Shown: positions 18,481-27,677, numbered from the stretch's first letter. The stretch is DNA of 64,000 nucleotides from Oceanobacter mangrovi (GCF_019740315.1 NZ_JAHXZR010000003.1:372001-436000), one strand, 5' to 3'. The notes: generated from the sequence alone by a model not told the origin. Numbers and translations are program-made.

Positions 18481-18969
18481 TCAGGCACCAAACAGACGGT
18501 ACATGGAAACAATCAGGGCGTTGTCGCTGAAGTCATCGACCATGCCGACGAAAACACTTTTATTCAGCCACTCGTACTTGCCTTGTGGCGCCTTGAAGCG
18601 CGGTACGGTGCGCAGGTAATGACCATCAGCGGAATGGTCCTGCGCTTCGGCCTTGCGCCAGATACCCTTGTTATCAATGACGATCACGACGCCGTCATCG
18701 GTCTCAATGCGATAGACCGCATCCAGCTCGGTGACACCATCGTGGCGTTCCAGCGAAATATCGGCACCACTGCCAATCACTCGTCCGCGCATGCCATCCG
18801 GGCCAATAAAAGTGCCACCGGTAATCGGATAATTACGACGGAAACCGTCGTGGGTTTTACCAATAATTTCTTCCGCGCCAATTTCTACATAGAGACGAAA
18901 TGCCAGCTCGATTTCGAAACGATTGGAATCGTCAGCGGCGGTCAGACGTTTTTCGATATCTGGAGTCAT
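18481..18969 (-). CDS. DUF3237 protein (copy 1)
   Basis: A 162-aa DUF3237-family protein. Family features are the opening FEIELAFRLYVEIG, the central ITGGTFIGPDGMRGRVIGSGADI, DAVYRIETDDGVVIVIDN, and a C-terminal NKSVFVGMVD. The biochemical role of the family is not established to my knowledge. It is likely a small beta-barrel. The gene faces a TetR regulator across two palindromic operators at 19005-19040, so it is probably the TetR target, and it precedes potF. A second DUF3237 gene lies at 34427. Confidence 0.85.
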   Translation of the reverse strand: MTPDIEKRLTAADDSNRFEIELAFRLYVEIGAEEIIGKTHDGFRRNYPITGGTFIGPDGMRGRVIGSGADISLERHDGVTELDAVYRIETDDGVVIVIDNKGIWRKAEAQDHSADGHYLRTVPRFKAPQGKYEWLNKSVFVGMVDDFSDNALIVSMYRLFGA

Positions 18970-19004
18970 TTGATAATCTTCTTGAATCTATTAGTATTTA
19001 AAGT

Positions 19005-19040
19005 AGAACGCGTTCTGTTTTAAAAAGTAGAACACATTCT
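19005..19040. promoter_or_regulatory. paired TetR-type operators
   Basis: AGAACGCGTTCT (19005-19016, perfect palindrome) and AGAACACATTCT (19029-19040) are each set in AAAGT-[site]-GTTTT, 24 bp apart centre to centre. They lie between the DUF3237 gene and the TetR gene, where an autoregulated TetR repressor would bind to control both. Confidence 0.75.
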
Positions 19041-19075
19041 GTTTTAGCTAACAAGGCGGCAAAGCGGGACAAAAT

Positions 19076-19750
19076 ATGACGGCAACGCAAGGTAGTGCGG
19101 CCAAAGCTGACAAAGCTGGTGGGAAAACGGCCAAGATGGGAAAACGCGAAGCCAATGCGCTGGCAATTCGCCGCAATATTCTGGCGGCGGCCCGGCAATT
19201 GATCTCGGAAGAGGGTTACGAGGCCGCAACCATTACCCGTCTGCGCAAGCAGGCCGGCGTATCGATTGCGACCTTCTATAATTATTTCGAATCCAAGCAG
19301 TCGGTGTTGCTGGGCCTGCTGGAAGATGAACAGCAGCGTTCGGTCGCAGCGGTTGAACAGGCGACCCAGGGCGACATCAGTGATGCGGTGGCGTTTATGC
19401 TGGAGATTATTCTGGTAGCCCTGCACCCGCCCGGGGAAACCGTCGACAAGGCGATGTGGCGGGAAATTCTGGCCGCGTCGCTGTTATTAAAGACAGATAA
19501 GGAGCGCGTTGAAGGTCTGCAGTCTGAGCGTTCTTTTTATAGCCAGCAGATGATTGTGGCGATGCAACGGCTGATAGACAGCGGCAGCCTGCAAGCAGAA
19601 TGTCCGCTGGAAAAGATCTCCGACATTATTTATTGCATCAGTGCCCATGAGTTTCAGGAGTACGTCAGTGGTGGCTTTGATGACAGGGAAACCCTGCATC
19701 AGCATCTCCACAGCATGCTCTCAACGCTGATCGGCCCCTGGTTAATCTGA
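19076..19750 (+). CDS. TetR/AcrR-family transcriptional regulator
   Basis: A 224-aa repressor. After a Lys/Ala-rich N-terminal tail of about 25 residues it has the TetR helix-turn-helix (ANALAIRRNILAAARQLISE, EGYEAATITRLRKQAGVSIATFYNYFESKQSVL). The C-terminal ligand domain is not close to any family whose inducer I recognise. It faces DUF3237 across two palindromic sites. Likely targets are DUF3237 and potF, and perhaps the esterase. Confidence 0.9.
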   Translation: MTATQGSAAKADKAGGKTAKMGKREANALAIRRNILAAARQLISEEGYEAATITRLRKQAGVSIATFYNYFESKQSVLLGLLEDEQQRSVAAVEQATQGDISDAVAFMLEIILVALHPPGETVDKAMWREILAASLLLKTDKERVEGLQSERSFYSQQMIVAMQRLIDSGSLQAECPLEKISDIIYCISAHEFQEYVSGGFDDRETLHQHLHSMLSTLIGPWLI

Positions 19751-19812
19751 CCCTGGCTGGCAGAGACGGTCGATTCTGATGGCCGTTCAGACCGCTGAAA
19801 AAGAGGTGTCCA

Positions 19813-20931
19813 GTGTTTGTTGAATCCTTGTTAAGCGACCTTTATGGCGCTGTCCAACAGCCGCAGCAGTGGCCTTCCGTACTGGATCAGATCAAACAGG
19901 AATTCAGCGTTGGTAATGTGGCGGTGCAGCTGTTTCAGCGCCATAACGACCGCCTCAACGAGGTCTGGACGGTCCGTGACAGTGAATCCACCGAAATGGC
20001 CGAGTGGCATGATCAGGTGGTGAACAACGCCGATAATCCACGTCTGGACGCCCGTTACCTGGCAGGGATTCCGGCGCTGCTGGTGTTTCAGGAGCCAGAC
20101 AGCAGCCCGGCCGAGCCAGGGGAATTCCAGCAGTTGCGGCAACGGCTGGCGCTGATCGGCCTTGGGCGTTCGCTGAGCGTCACCATGGACCTGGGCACCG
20201 ACCAGTATCTCAGTCTGATCATGCACCGACGCCTGACTAACAACGATGAGTTTGAAGTCGGTGCCGGGCAACTGCTGACGCGTATCGCCCCGCATCTGCG
20301 TCAGACGGTACAGTTACAACAGCAGGTGATCGAGTTACAGCAACAACAACAGAACATGACGTCGGCGCTGGATACGACCGCCACGGCGACCTTGCTGGTA
20401 TTACCGGACGGGCGGCTGGAATGGATGAACCAGAGCGCCCGTGATGGCCTGGAACTGCTCGATACCCTGCAGCTGCAACATGGCCGCTTACGCTGTCGGC
20501 AACCGCAAGACCAGCAGCGCCTTCTGCAAACCCTGACTCAGGCCAGTCAGTGCCAGCAGCAACAACGGTTTTATACCCGCCTCGACGGCGATCCGGGAAA
20601 TCCGCTCTATTTAATGGCCTGTCGCTTGCCAACAGCGGCCCAGCGGCCGGTACTGTTGCTGAACCTCAGCGGTTTGCCACGTCGTGGCGGTGCCAGCATC
20701 GACACCATTCGCACTACCTTTGGCCTGACTCCGGCGGAGTCGCGGCTGGCCGCTTCGCTGTGTAATGGTCTGACACTGCAGGATCACGCTGATCGTTACC
20801 AGGTGTCGGTGGGGACGGTACGGATTCAGCTGAAAAGCATTTTCCTCAAGCTGGGCGTGAACCGTCAGGCGGAGCTGGTCAGCAAGATCAGCAGCACCAT
20901 GACGGCACTGTCGGCGTTTTCCATCGGCTGA
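19813..20931 (+). CDS. LuxR-type helix-turn-helix regulator
   Basis: A 372-aa protein whose C-terminus has a LuxR-type DNA-binding domain (LTPAESRLAASLCNGLTLQD, then VSVGTVRIQLKSIFLKLGVNRQAELV). The N-terminal 190 residues are a probable ligand-sensing region without a recognised domain, followed by a Gln-rich coiled-coil linker and a PAS-like segment (VLPDGRLEWMNQSARDGLE). The start is GTG with GAGGTG upstream. It follows the TetR gene and precedes a serine hydrolase, which it may activate. No acyl-homoserine-lactone domain is apparent. Confidence 0.85.
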   Translation: MFVESLLSDLYGAVQQPQQWPSVLDQIKQEFSVGNVAVQLFQRHNDRLNEVWTVRDSESTEMAEWHDQVVNNADNPRLDARYLAGIPALLVFQEPDSSPAEPGEFQQLRQRLALIGLGRSLSVTMDLGTDQYLSLIMHRRLTNNDEFEVGAGQLLTRIAPHLRQTVQLQQQVIELQQQQQNMTSALDTTATATLLVLPDGRLEWMNQSARDGLELLDTLQLQHGRLRCRQPQDQQRLLQTLTQASQCQQQQRFYTRLDGDPGNPLYLMACRLPTAAQRPVLLLNLSGLPRRGGASIDTIRTTFGLTPAESRLAASLCNGLTLQDHADRYQVSVGTVRIQLKSIFLKLGVNRQAELVSKISSTMTALSAFSIG

Positions 20932-21099
20932 AGTCATACCACCCGGGACGCGGCCGGCGTTCCAAATGCCGACTCTGTGCAGGCCGATCAAACCTTGCGT
21001 GCGCCGGGCCTGATATTCCTGACTCCAGACGTTTAAATAGACCGCTTTGTCCGCTGTTCCTGTGTGTCTTTGCGGGTCAAACCAACGTGTTCGCGCTGG

Positions 21100-21119
21100 C
21101 ATATCCTGTTTGGGATATG
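21100..21119. promoter_or_regulatory. inverted repeat before serine hydrolase
   Basis: CATATCC-N6-GGATATG, a perfect 7-bp inverted repeat about 90 bases upstream of the serine hydrolase start and just after the LuxR-type gene. It could be that regulator's operator. The rest of 20932-21205 shows no gene. Confidence 0.35.
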
Positions 21120-21205
21120 ACGCTCGGCTACTGCGGTTTCTAACATCCACTCCATCGTTAACCCGCCGACAATCGAACGGTTGTTCGGCTCGTATGGAGT
21201 TCCCC

Positions 21206-22444
21206 ATGCCGATTATCAATAGCAAGCCTCTGTTGGGTGCCGCCGCTGCTGTGGCTATTTCCCTGCCTTCCTATGGTGTTGAACTGAACCCGCTGGTCGC
21301 CAGTATTGGCCCTGAATCTTCAGTACCGGTTGCCATCCAGAATGCACGCTGGCACATGAACGACAAGGGCATCAACACCCTGACATTCCGTTCCATGGAT
21401 ACCCTCTTCACGACCCGCAAAGTGGGTCGTTCCGGTGCTGTGACACCCTTGCTGAAAGATGAGCAGCCACTGAACTTCAAATACGAGTTCAATGGTCAGC
21501 AGATGGACCCGGAAGATTTTCTGGATCGTACCTACACCAACGCCTTGCTGATCATGAAAGACGACAAGATCGTCTATGAAAACTACCTCAACCACAGCAA
21601 CCCGCAGACCACTTTCATGGGCTGGTCGATGACCAAATCCGTGGTCAGTATTCTGGTGGGGATCGCGGTGGATAAGGGCCTGATCAAGGACATCGACGAA
21701 GACGTTACCAAATACCTGCCGGAACTGAAGAAAGGCGGCTACAAAGGCGTGACCATTCGTCAGGTTCTGGAAATGCGTTCTGGTGTTGATTACGAAGAAA
21801 GCTATGACTTCGCCAAGCCAGGCATCGCTGCCAAAAACCACATCGAAGCCCTGATCAAGAACGTAGTGCGTTTTGTTGATGTCGCCAAAGACATCAAGCG
21901 TGCTCACAAGCCGGGTGAAGTGTTCGCTTACAAGACCATTGATACCGCCGTACTGGGTCTGCTGCTGGAGCGTGTAAGCGGCCAGAAACTGGCGCACTTC
22001 ATGGCGGAAAACCTGTGGGAACCGCTGGGTGCAGAACACGATGGCTTCTTCATCATGGACGGTGAGCCAGGTGTGGGCCGCGAATTCAGCGGTGCTGGTT
22101 TCAACGCCACCCTGCGTGACTTTGCCCGTTTCGGCAAAATGATGCTGCACGGCGGTGAAATCGAAGGTCGTCGTATCGTTTCTGAAAAGTGGGTGAAAGC
22201 CGCTTCCAAACCCGCTGGTGACGAACACGAAGTGGTGGATTACGGCTACCAGTTCTGGACCGTTTCCCATACACCAGCCTACTCAGCCATTGGCCTGCAA
22301 GGTCAGTTCGTATTTGTCGATCCATCCACCAACACCGTGATCGTCAAACTGAGCTATTTCCCGCTCGACGTGGATGAAGAAATCCTGATGGGTGAAACCT
22401 TCGGCTTCTTTATGGCGGCTTCCCACTGGAATCCTGCCAAGTAA
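21206..22444 (+). CDS. serine hydrolase (beta-lactamase/6-aminohexanoate-dimer hydrolase type)
   Basis: A 412-aa protein of the serine beta-lactamase-like family. It has a signal-like N-terminus (LLGAAAAVAISLPSYG), the SxxK motif SMTK at residues 141-144 and a Tyr in HKPGEVFAYKTIDTAV. The overall pattern resembles 6-aminohexanoate-dimer hydrolases and EstB-type esterases more than true beta-lactamases. It would act in the periplasm on an ester or amide. The ATG at 21206 has GGAG six bases upstream; in-frame starts further upstream would remove the signal from the N-terminus. A strong terminator follows. Confidence 0.87.
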   Translation: MPIINSKPLLGAAAAVAISLPSYGVELNPLVASIGPESSVPVAIQNARWHMNDKGINTLTFRSMDTLFTTRKVGRSGAVTPLLKDEQPLNFKYEFNGQQMDPEDFLDRTYTNALLIMKDDKIVYENYLNHSNPQTTFMGWSMTKSVVSILVGIAVDKGLIKDIDEDVTKYLPELKKGGYKGVTIRQVLEMRSGVDYEESYDFAKPGIAAKNHIEALIKNVVRFVDVAKDIKRAHKPGEVFAYKTIDTAVLGLLLERVSGQKLAHFMAENLWEPLGAEHDGFFIMDGEPGVGREFSGAGFNATLRDFARFGKMMLHGGEIEGRRIVSEKWVKAASKPAGDEHEVVDYGYQFWTVSHTPAYSAIGLQGQFVFVDPSTNTVIVKLSYFPLDVDEEILMGETFGFFMAASHWNPAK

Positions 22445-22471
22445 GAATCTTCAGGGCGAACGCCTGAGGAT

Positions 22472-22519
22472 ACACCTGCCCGCTGCACTGCTTGCCCTCT
22501 GCAGCCGGCGGGTGTTTTT
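22472..22519 (+). terminator. terminator of serine hydrolase gene
   Basis: ACACCTGCCCGCTGCA pairs with TGCAGCCGGCGGGTGT with few mismatches, followed by TTTTC. It lies about 30 bases after the stop. The rest of the gap to 22898 is AT-rich and probably holds the tannase-like gene's promoter. Confidence 0.75.
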
Positions 22520-22898
22520 CTGACATTTTACCTTTGTTGCTGGCAGTTGCCGGGTATCGATCTGGTGCGTTCTGCTGAATTTATTTCTTAAAATGGTGCA
22601 TACACCTTATTTTTATGCTGGCAGTCAGGTTTGGTTGTTGAGCTGAAAAGGTTTGATTGACACTATTGTCAGCTTCTGAAAATCCTTTGTTTACACTGCT
22701 TCTACAACTTTTGTCTGTTGTTTTTTATGCAGTTTAGTCAGGTTTTAAGCGGCTTTAGGTCGATTTAGTGGGCTTTTTATAATCTATTTTTATAGTGTCT
22801 ACATTGTAATTAAATTGATTTGAATCATCTTTCTGGTTCTCGGATTGCAAGGTTTATTGATGTGTACGTCATAAAATCCAAAAGAAGGAGAGACAGGG

Positions 22899-24554
22899 TT
22901 GAAGATTTCAAAACCATTGATCGCTGGTTCGGTAACAATATTGGCAGGGGTATTGGCTGGCTGTGGCAGCTCGTCAGACAGTGGCTCTGCTGGTTCGGAT
23001 GTTTCTGCTTTTCAGCAGTCGTGTGAAGCTTTGGTCGGGCTCGAAGTCAGCGGTGGTACCGTGACCGAGGCTACCTATACCGAAGCCAGTGACGGCGATG
23101 CCTCCAGCGCCTTGTGGCCCAATCACTGTCTGGTACGGGGGGCGATGAATGAACGTACCGGGATCGACGGCAAGGACTACAAGCTGCAGTTTGAAGTGCG
23201 GATGCCGGAAGACTGGAATAACCGCTTGTATTATCAGGGGGGCAGTGGGGTTGATGGCACCTTGTTTACTGCCGTCGGTAAGTACGCGGGTGGCGGTAAT
23301 ACGAGTAATGCGCTGTCTGACGGCTTCTCTGTCGTAACCACAGACTCCGGCCATATTGCCGAAACCGGCGTTGCCAATGGCTCCTACCTGTTTGGTGCCG
23401 ATCCTCAGGCCCGTGATGAATACGGCGATATGCAGATCCCGCAGGTTACCGCAGCGGCACGTACCCTGATTGAATCCTTCTACGGTAGCGAAGATGAATA
23501 CGCCTACTTTGTTGGCTGTTCCAATGGTGGCCGTCAGGCAATGGTTGCGGCGCAGGAATATCCTGACCTGTTCGACGGTATCATCGCCTCGGCGCCAGGT
23601 TTCAAGCTGGCGCAATCGTCCGTGCAAGCGCTGTATCAGGCGCAGCTGACAGCGGCCGTGGCTCCAACCGGTGACGATGGCGAACCGGATCTGACCCAGG
23701 GGCTGACTGCTGCTGAAATCACCACGTTGAAAACCCGTATTTTCAGTAGCTGTGATGCACTGGATGGGGTTGAAGACGGTATGGTCAGCAGCTTTTCGTC
23801 CTGTAATCCGGACCCGATGGATTGGGTCTGTGCGGATGGTGAATCGGACAACTGCCTGAGCGAAGAAAAAGCCGAGTACGTCAGCAAGATGTTTGCCGGT
23901 GCCTATACCAGCGAAGGCGAACTTATCTATGCGGCCTGGCCGTTTGACCCTGGCATGTCGAGCCAGTTTGCCAATCCCTTCCTGACCATTTTTGCGGGTG
24001 AAGCTTCCCACATCTACACCACACCACCAACCATTACCGAAGACCTGAAAAGCTATGCCCTGAATGCGGATATCGACACCGAATTCGCCAAAATGTACGC
24101 CACCAACGGTACTTTCCAACGTTCCGGTGTGGAGTTCACCAATGGCGAATCGCCAGACCTGGATGCTTTCCTGGCGCGTGGTGGCAAGCTGATGATTCTG
24201 AACGGTTCCGCGGATCTGGCGTTCTCGTTGAAAGACGTTGAAGCCTATTACGCCGAACTGGAAGCTCGCTACGGCACCGAGACGGCAGACTTCGTCAAAG
24301 CCTACTTTGTGCCTGGCATGGGCCACTGTTCCGGTGGTGATGCGACCGATGAATTCGACTCATTCAGTGCCTTGCAGGCCTGGGTCGAAGAAGACAACGA
24401 ACCGGCAGAAATCATCGCTACTGCAGGTGATGACACCTCCTGGCCGGGCCGTACCCGTCCATTGTGTCCTTACCCTGAGGAAGCGGTTTACAACGGCAGC
24501 GGTGATATTGAAAGCGCCGACAGCTTCAGCTGCCAGACCCCGACTGCCGAATAA
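22899..24554 (+). CDS. tannase/feruloyl esterase-family lipoprotein
   Basis: A 551-aa secreted esterase of the tannase/feruloyl esterase family. The lipobox LAGC places lipidation at Cys22, so it is probably anchored to the outer membrane. The catalytic signature CSNGG has Ser208 with Cys207, and GMGHCSGG has His476 with a neighbouring Cys477, matching the CS-D-HC motif of the family. Many Cys suggest further disulfides. It would hydrolyse hydroxycinnamic or gallic esters. The start is TTG at 22899 with AAGGAG eight bases before. It is monocistronic, with a terminator at 24622. Confidence 0.88.
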   Translation: MKISKPLIAGSVTILAGVLAGCGSSSDSGSAGSDVSAFQQSCEALVGLEVSGGTVTEATYTEASDGDASSALWPNHCLVRGAMNERTGIDGKDYKLQFEVRMPEDWNNRLYYQGGSGVDGTLFTAVGKYAGGGNTSNALSDGFSVVTTDSGHIAETGVANGSYLFGADPQARDEYGDMQIPQVTAAARTLIESFYGSEDEYAYFVGCSNGGRQAMVAAQEYPDLFDGIIASAPGFKLAQSSVQALYQAQLTAAVAPTGDDGEPDLTQGLTAAEITTLKTRIFSSCDALDGVEDGMVSSFSSCNPDPMDWVCADGESDNCLSEEKAEYVSKMFAGAYTSEGELIYAAWPFDPGMSSQFANPFLTIFAGEASHIYTTPPTITEDLKSYALNADIDTEFAKMYATNGTFQRSGVEFTNGESPDLDAFLARGGKLMILNGSADLAFSLKDVEAYYAELEARYGTETADFVKAYFVPGMGHCSGGDATDEFDSFSALQAWVEEDNEPAEIIATAGDDTSWPGRTRPLCPYPEEAVYNGSGDIESADSFSCQTPTAE

Positions 24555-24621
24555 CCGGCGGGGTTAACCAGTCAGGATCATAAAGAGAGCGGAGGCAGGG
24601 ATGCCCCAACTATTGAACTCC

Positions 24622-24653
24622 AAAAGCCGGATGATTAACCCCATCCGGCTTTT
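24622..24653. terminator. bidirectional terminator
   Basis: AAAAGCCGGATG and CATCCGGCTTTT form a perfect 12-bp stem between the convergent tannase-like and RidA genes. A and T runs on both sides make it effective in both directions. Confidence 0.85.
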
Positions 24654-24701
24654 GGCAGTTTACAGACAAACAAGCAGCGACAGCTGGCTCTGATCAATGA
24701 G

Positions 24702-25082
24702 CTATCTCGGCAACGCCAGTATGGCTTCGATTTCGATATCAATCGCCGGGCTGAACAGCGCCGCGACCTGTACCAGAGAACTGGCTGGCAGCCGTTGCTG
24801 ATAGATCTCAAACAAGGCCAGGCGCAATGAGTCGATGTCGTCGAATGATGTCACAAAGGCGGTCACCTTGATCAGGCTGCCCAAATCGCTGCCTTCAGCC
24901 GCGGCAATTGCTGCTATCTGACGGAATATTTCTGCTGCCTGTTGTGCGACTGGCTGCCCCTGAGCGGCACTGCCAAAGGCCGTCAGACCCGACAGATACA
25001 GCGTGTGCTGGTGTTTTACCGCGTGCACATAGGGGCCGACCGGCGCCGCCAGCGCCGGATAATTGATTCTCTCCAGTTGCAT
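24702..25082 (-). CDS. RidA-family protein
   Basis: A 125-aa member of the RidA/YjgF/Rid family, enamine/imine deaminases that clear reactive intermediates of PLP enzymes. Family features are YLSGL, the central block QAAEIFRQIAAIAAAEGS, VTAFV and the C-terminal VQVAALFSPAIDIEIEAIL. The classical RidA active-site Arg context (RAAV or RTCV near the C-terminus) is replaced by SLVQVAAL, so it is probably a Rid subgroup other than archetypal RidA. I chose the ATG at 25082, preceded by CAGGGACTCGAT. An in-frame ATG at 25112 lacks a ribosome site. It follows the aldo/keto reductase by 41 bases. Confidence 0.85.
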   Translation of the reverse strand: MQLERINYPALAAPVGPYVHAVKHQHTLYLSGLTAFGSAAQGQPVAQQAAEIFRQIAAIAAAEGSDLGSLIKVTAFVTSFDDIDSLRLALFEIYQQRLPASSLVQVAALFSPAIDIEIEAILALPR

Positions 25083-25123
25083 ATCGAGTCCCTGTTTTAG
25101 CTGTTTGGACATATGGGTGTGGT

Positions 25124-26227
25124 TCAGCCCTGCATATGGGAGCGATATTCGCCCTGCCGTTCCAGCATCCAGCCGGGATATTCCGCGGGTAAACGGCTGA
25201 CCTGATCCAACGCGGCGAGCTCGTCATCCGTCAGCTGAATGGCCGCGGCAGCGATGTTGTCTTGTAGCTGATCGATACGTTTGGCGCCGATAATCACGCT
25301 GCTGACAGCGCTCTGGTGTAACAGCCAGGCCAGTGCCAGCTGGGCGACGCTGACGGCTTTGCCATCAAGCTGCTTGCCAGCGGCGATGTCGCGCAAGGTT
25401 GCAATTACCTGACTGCCGCGTTCACGGTTCACCGGCGGGAAATCGAAACTGGCGCGGCGGTTATCGGTGCTGGCCGGTTGTCCTTCGTATTTACCCGACA
25501 AATAGCCACCGGCCAGCGGACTCCAGACCATCAGGCCAACATCTTCGGACTGCAGCATGGGAATGACTTCGCGCTCAAGATCGCGACCGGCAAGGGTGTA
25601 GTGGGCTTGCAGGGAAATGATCGGGCAGAGCTGGCGCGCCTGACTGATGCCAATGGCTTTCATCATTTGCCAGGCGGCCCAGTTCGACAGCCCGATGTGA
25701 TGAATATGGCCTTGCTGGACCAGTGTATTCAGCGCCATCAGGGTTTCTTCCATCGGTGTCGCCGGATCAAAACCGTGAATCTGGTAAAGGTCGATATAGT
25801 CGGTTTGCAAGCGGCTGAGGCTGGCCTTGCACTGGTTGATGATGTGGCCACGGGAAGCGCCACGGTTGTTGGGACCAGCGCCCATTGGCCCGAGCACCTT
25901 GGTGGCAATCACCACATCTTCACGATTCACCGCCAGATTACGCAGTGACTGGCCGACAATCCGTTCACTGTTACCAAAGCCGTAGACGTTGGCGGTGTCG
26001 ATAAAGTTGATACCGGCGTCGAGTGCGGCCTGCACCAGTTCGTCGGCTTGCTGTTGTTGCAGCTTGCCGATCATGCCCCACATGTCGTTATCACCGCCGC
26101 CAAAGGTCATGGTGCCGAGGCAGAGTTCGGAGACAAACAGGCCGGAGTGGCCAAGCGTGCGATAAGACAGGCTGGTTGGTTTTGCTGATTGTGGCAGGTT
26201 GTTCATTACAGGTGCTGAATCCGTCAT
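25124..26227 (-). CDS. aldo/keto reductase
   Basis: A 367-aa NADPH-dependent aldo/keto reductase. It has LCLGTMTFGG near the N-terminus, the catalytic Asp/Tyr in NFIDTANVYGFGNSE, Lys in VVIATKVLGPMG, His in DLYQIHGFDP, and the family C-terminal SSVIIGAKRIDQLQDNI. It is of the YajO/Kv-beta-like group by length. It is divergent from an AraC regulator across a repeat array, an arrangement seen with YqhC and its reductase targets, so regulation by that protein is plausible. It is probably co-transcribed with the downstream RidA gene. Confidence 0.9.
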   Translation of the reverse strand: MTDSAPVMNNLPQSAKPTSLSYRTLGHSGLFVSELCLGTMTFGGGDNDMWGMIGKLQQQQADELVQAALDAGINFIDTANVYGFGNSERIVGQSLRNLAVNREDVVIATKVLGPMGAGPNNRGASRGHIINQCKASLSRLQTDYIDLYQIHGFDPATPMEETLMALNTLVQQGHIHHIGLSNWAAWQMMKAIGISQARQLCPIISLQAHYTLAGRDLEREVIPMLQSEDVGLMVWSPLAGGYLSGKYEGQPASTDNRRASFDFPPVNRERGSQVIATLRDIAAGKQLDGKAVSVAQLALAWLLHQSAVSSVIIGAKRIDQLQDNIAAAAIQLTDDELAALDQVSRLPAEYPGWMLERQGEYRSHMQG

Positions 26228-26372
26228 GGCAAAGTCCTCGTTGAGTGTTTGTCCATGCTAGACGGCGGTGCGGCTTTTGAGGCTGGCAGAAACTCGCACA
26301 GAATTGCACGATCCTCTCAGGATGATCTGCAAGGGCTGGTTTCTGTGAGCGGACTCGCTAGAGTACGAAGGA

Positions 26373-26685
26373 TCGACTCCTTGCCACTCTGTGCGTAATG
26401 ACACCAATGATACCGGGGAATTTATTCCGTAGGGTCCAGGCATGCCTGGACAACGCCTTTGATGACATTTCAGTGGCTGTCGGGACATGTCCTGACCCTA
26501 CGAATTTCACCTCGTTGCCACGCTCTGCATGGTGACACCAGAGGCGCAGGATGATACCGGGGAATTTATGCCGTAGGGTCCAGGCATGCCTGGACAACAC
26601 TCTGATGATATCTCAGTGGCTGTCGGGACATGTCCTGACCCTACGAATTTCACCTCGTTGCCATGCTCTGCGTGATGACGGCTGG
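26373..26685. repeat. tandem palindromic element (about two copies, period 144)
   Basis: Two near-identical units (26409-26520 and 26553-26663) repeat with a 144-bp period, with partial flanks on both sides. Each unit has terminal inverted repeats CGTAGGGTC and GACCCTACG, a perfect palindrome GTCCAGGCATGCCTGGAC and a near palindrome GTCGGGACATGTCCTGAC. A third, inverted and truncated copy is at 3108-3170. This resembles REP/BIME or a small non-autonomous mobile element. It fills most of the gap between the reductase and the AraC gene. Confidence 0.85.
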
Positions 26686-26715
26686 CTGTGATAATCGACC
26701 ATAAGGAATCAACCT

Positions 26716-27642
26716 ATGACGGCGACCACTGTAATTTCACAACCGCACCAACAGCTGCGTCAGCTGGTGGAACAGCAATGGCTGCAGCACGGTTCTGAAA
26801 GTGCGATTGCCGGGCTGCGGCTGACCCGGGCGACCGCCCCCAGCGGCACGATCCGGGCCTTGTATCAGACGTCATTCTGTCTGGTGTTACAGGGTGCCAA
26901 GCAGACTGCAGCGGGGGATTTTGCGCTGCAATATCACACTGGCCAGTGTCTGTTTGCCTCGGTCAACATGCCGGTGGTGTCGCGCATTATTGAAGCGTCC
27001 GAGCAGCGGCCGTATCTGGCCATGAGTCTGGAAATCGATCCGGCGATGGTGGCTGAGCTGCTGCTGGCGCATCCGGAGGTGGTGAGCCGGGCACCGCGTT
27101 CGAGCACTTCCCGGCAGGCGCTGATTACGGCGACAGCACCGGCAGACTTGTACGATCCTGTCATCCGGCTGTTGCAGCTGCTGGACCAGCCGGACGACCG
27201 TCCGGTACTGGAACCCTTGATCCGGCGGGAAATCTGCTGGCGGTTGTTGCGTTCACCATTGGCGCTGGCGTTGCAGCAAACTGGCATCAAGGACAGTGAA
27301 ACCGCTCGTATTGGCCAGGTCGCGGCCTGGATGCGTACACATTTTCAGCAGGCCTTTCAGGTGGCTGAGCTGGCGCAGATGGCGAATATGAGTCCGGCTT
27401 CGTTTCATCGTCACTTCAAGGCGATTACCCAGCTAACGCCAGTTCAGTTTCAGAAGCTGGTGCGGTTGCAGGAGGCTCGCCGCTTGTTGTTGGGCGATCA
27501 GGAAGTCGCCAGCGTGGGATATCAGGTTGGTTATGAAAGCCCGTCGCAGTTCAGCCGTGATTATCGCAAGTTGTTTGGTGCCCCGCCGGGCAAGGACAAG
27601 GCGATCATGCGGTCGGAAATTGCTATCGAAACGGCTATCTAG
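26716..27642 (+). CDS. AraC-family transcriptional regulator (AraC_N type)
   Basis: A 308-aa regulator with an N-terminal AraC_N domain (SFCLVLQGAKQTAAGDFALQ, LFASVNMPVVSRIIEAS) and a C-terminal AraC/XylS double helix-turn-helix (FQVAELAQMANMSPASFHRH, VASVGYQVGYESPSQFSRDY). The layout is that of YqhC-like aldehyde-responsive regulators, which usually control neighbouring aldo/keto or alcohol reductases. It is divergent from an aldo/keto reductase about 490 bases away, with a repeat array between. The target is inferred, not shown. Confidence 0.9.
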   Translation: MTATTVISQPHQQLRQLVEQQWLQHGSESAIAGLRLTRATAPSGTIRALYQTSFCLVLQGAKQTAAGDFALQYHTGQCLFASVNMPVVSRIIEASEQRPYLAMSLEIDPAMVAELLLAHPEVVSRAPRSSTSRQALITATAPADLYDPVIRLLQLLDQPDDRPVLEPLIRREICWRLLRSPLALALQQTGIKDSETARIGQVAAWMRTHFQQAFQVAELAQMANMSPASFHRHFKAITQLTPVQFQKLVRLQEARRLLLGDQEVASVGYQVGYESPSQFSRDYRKLFGAPPGKDKAIMRSEIAIETAI

Positions 27643-27677
27643 CCCTGTTGCCAGAGCAGCATATTGCCCATATAGAA

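Noticed and set aside
22974-24326. 450-codon open frame antisense to the tannase-like gene
   Set aside because: Produced by codon bias on the complementary strand; the sense gene has lipobox, CSNGG and GMGHC motifs and its own terminator.
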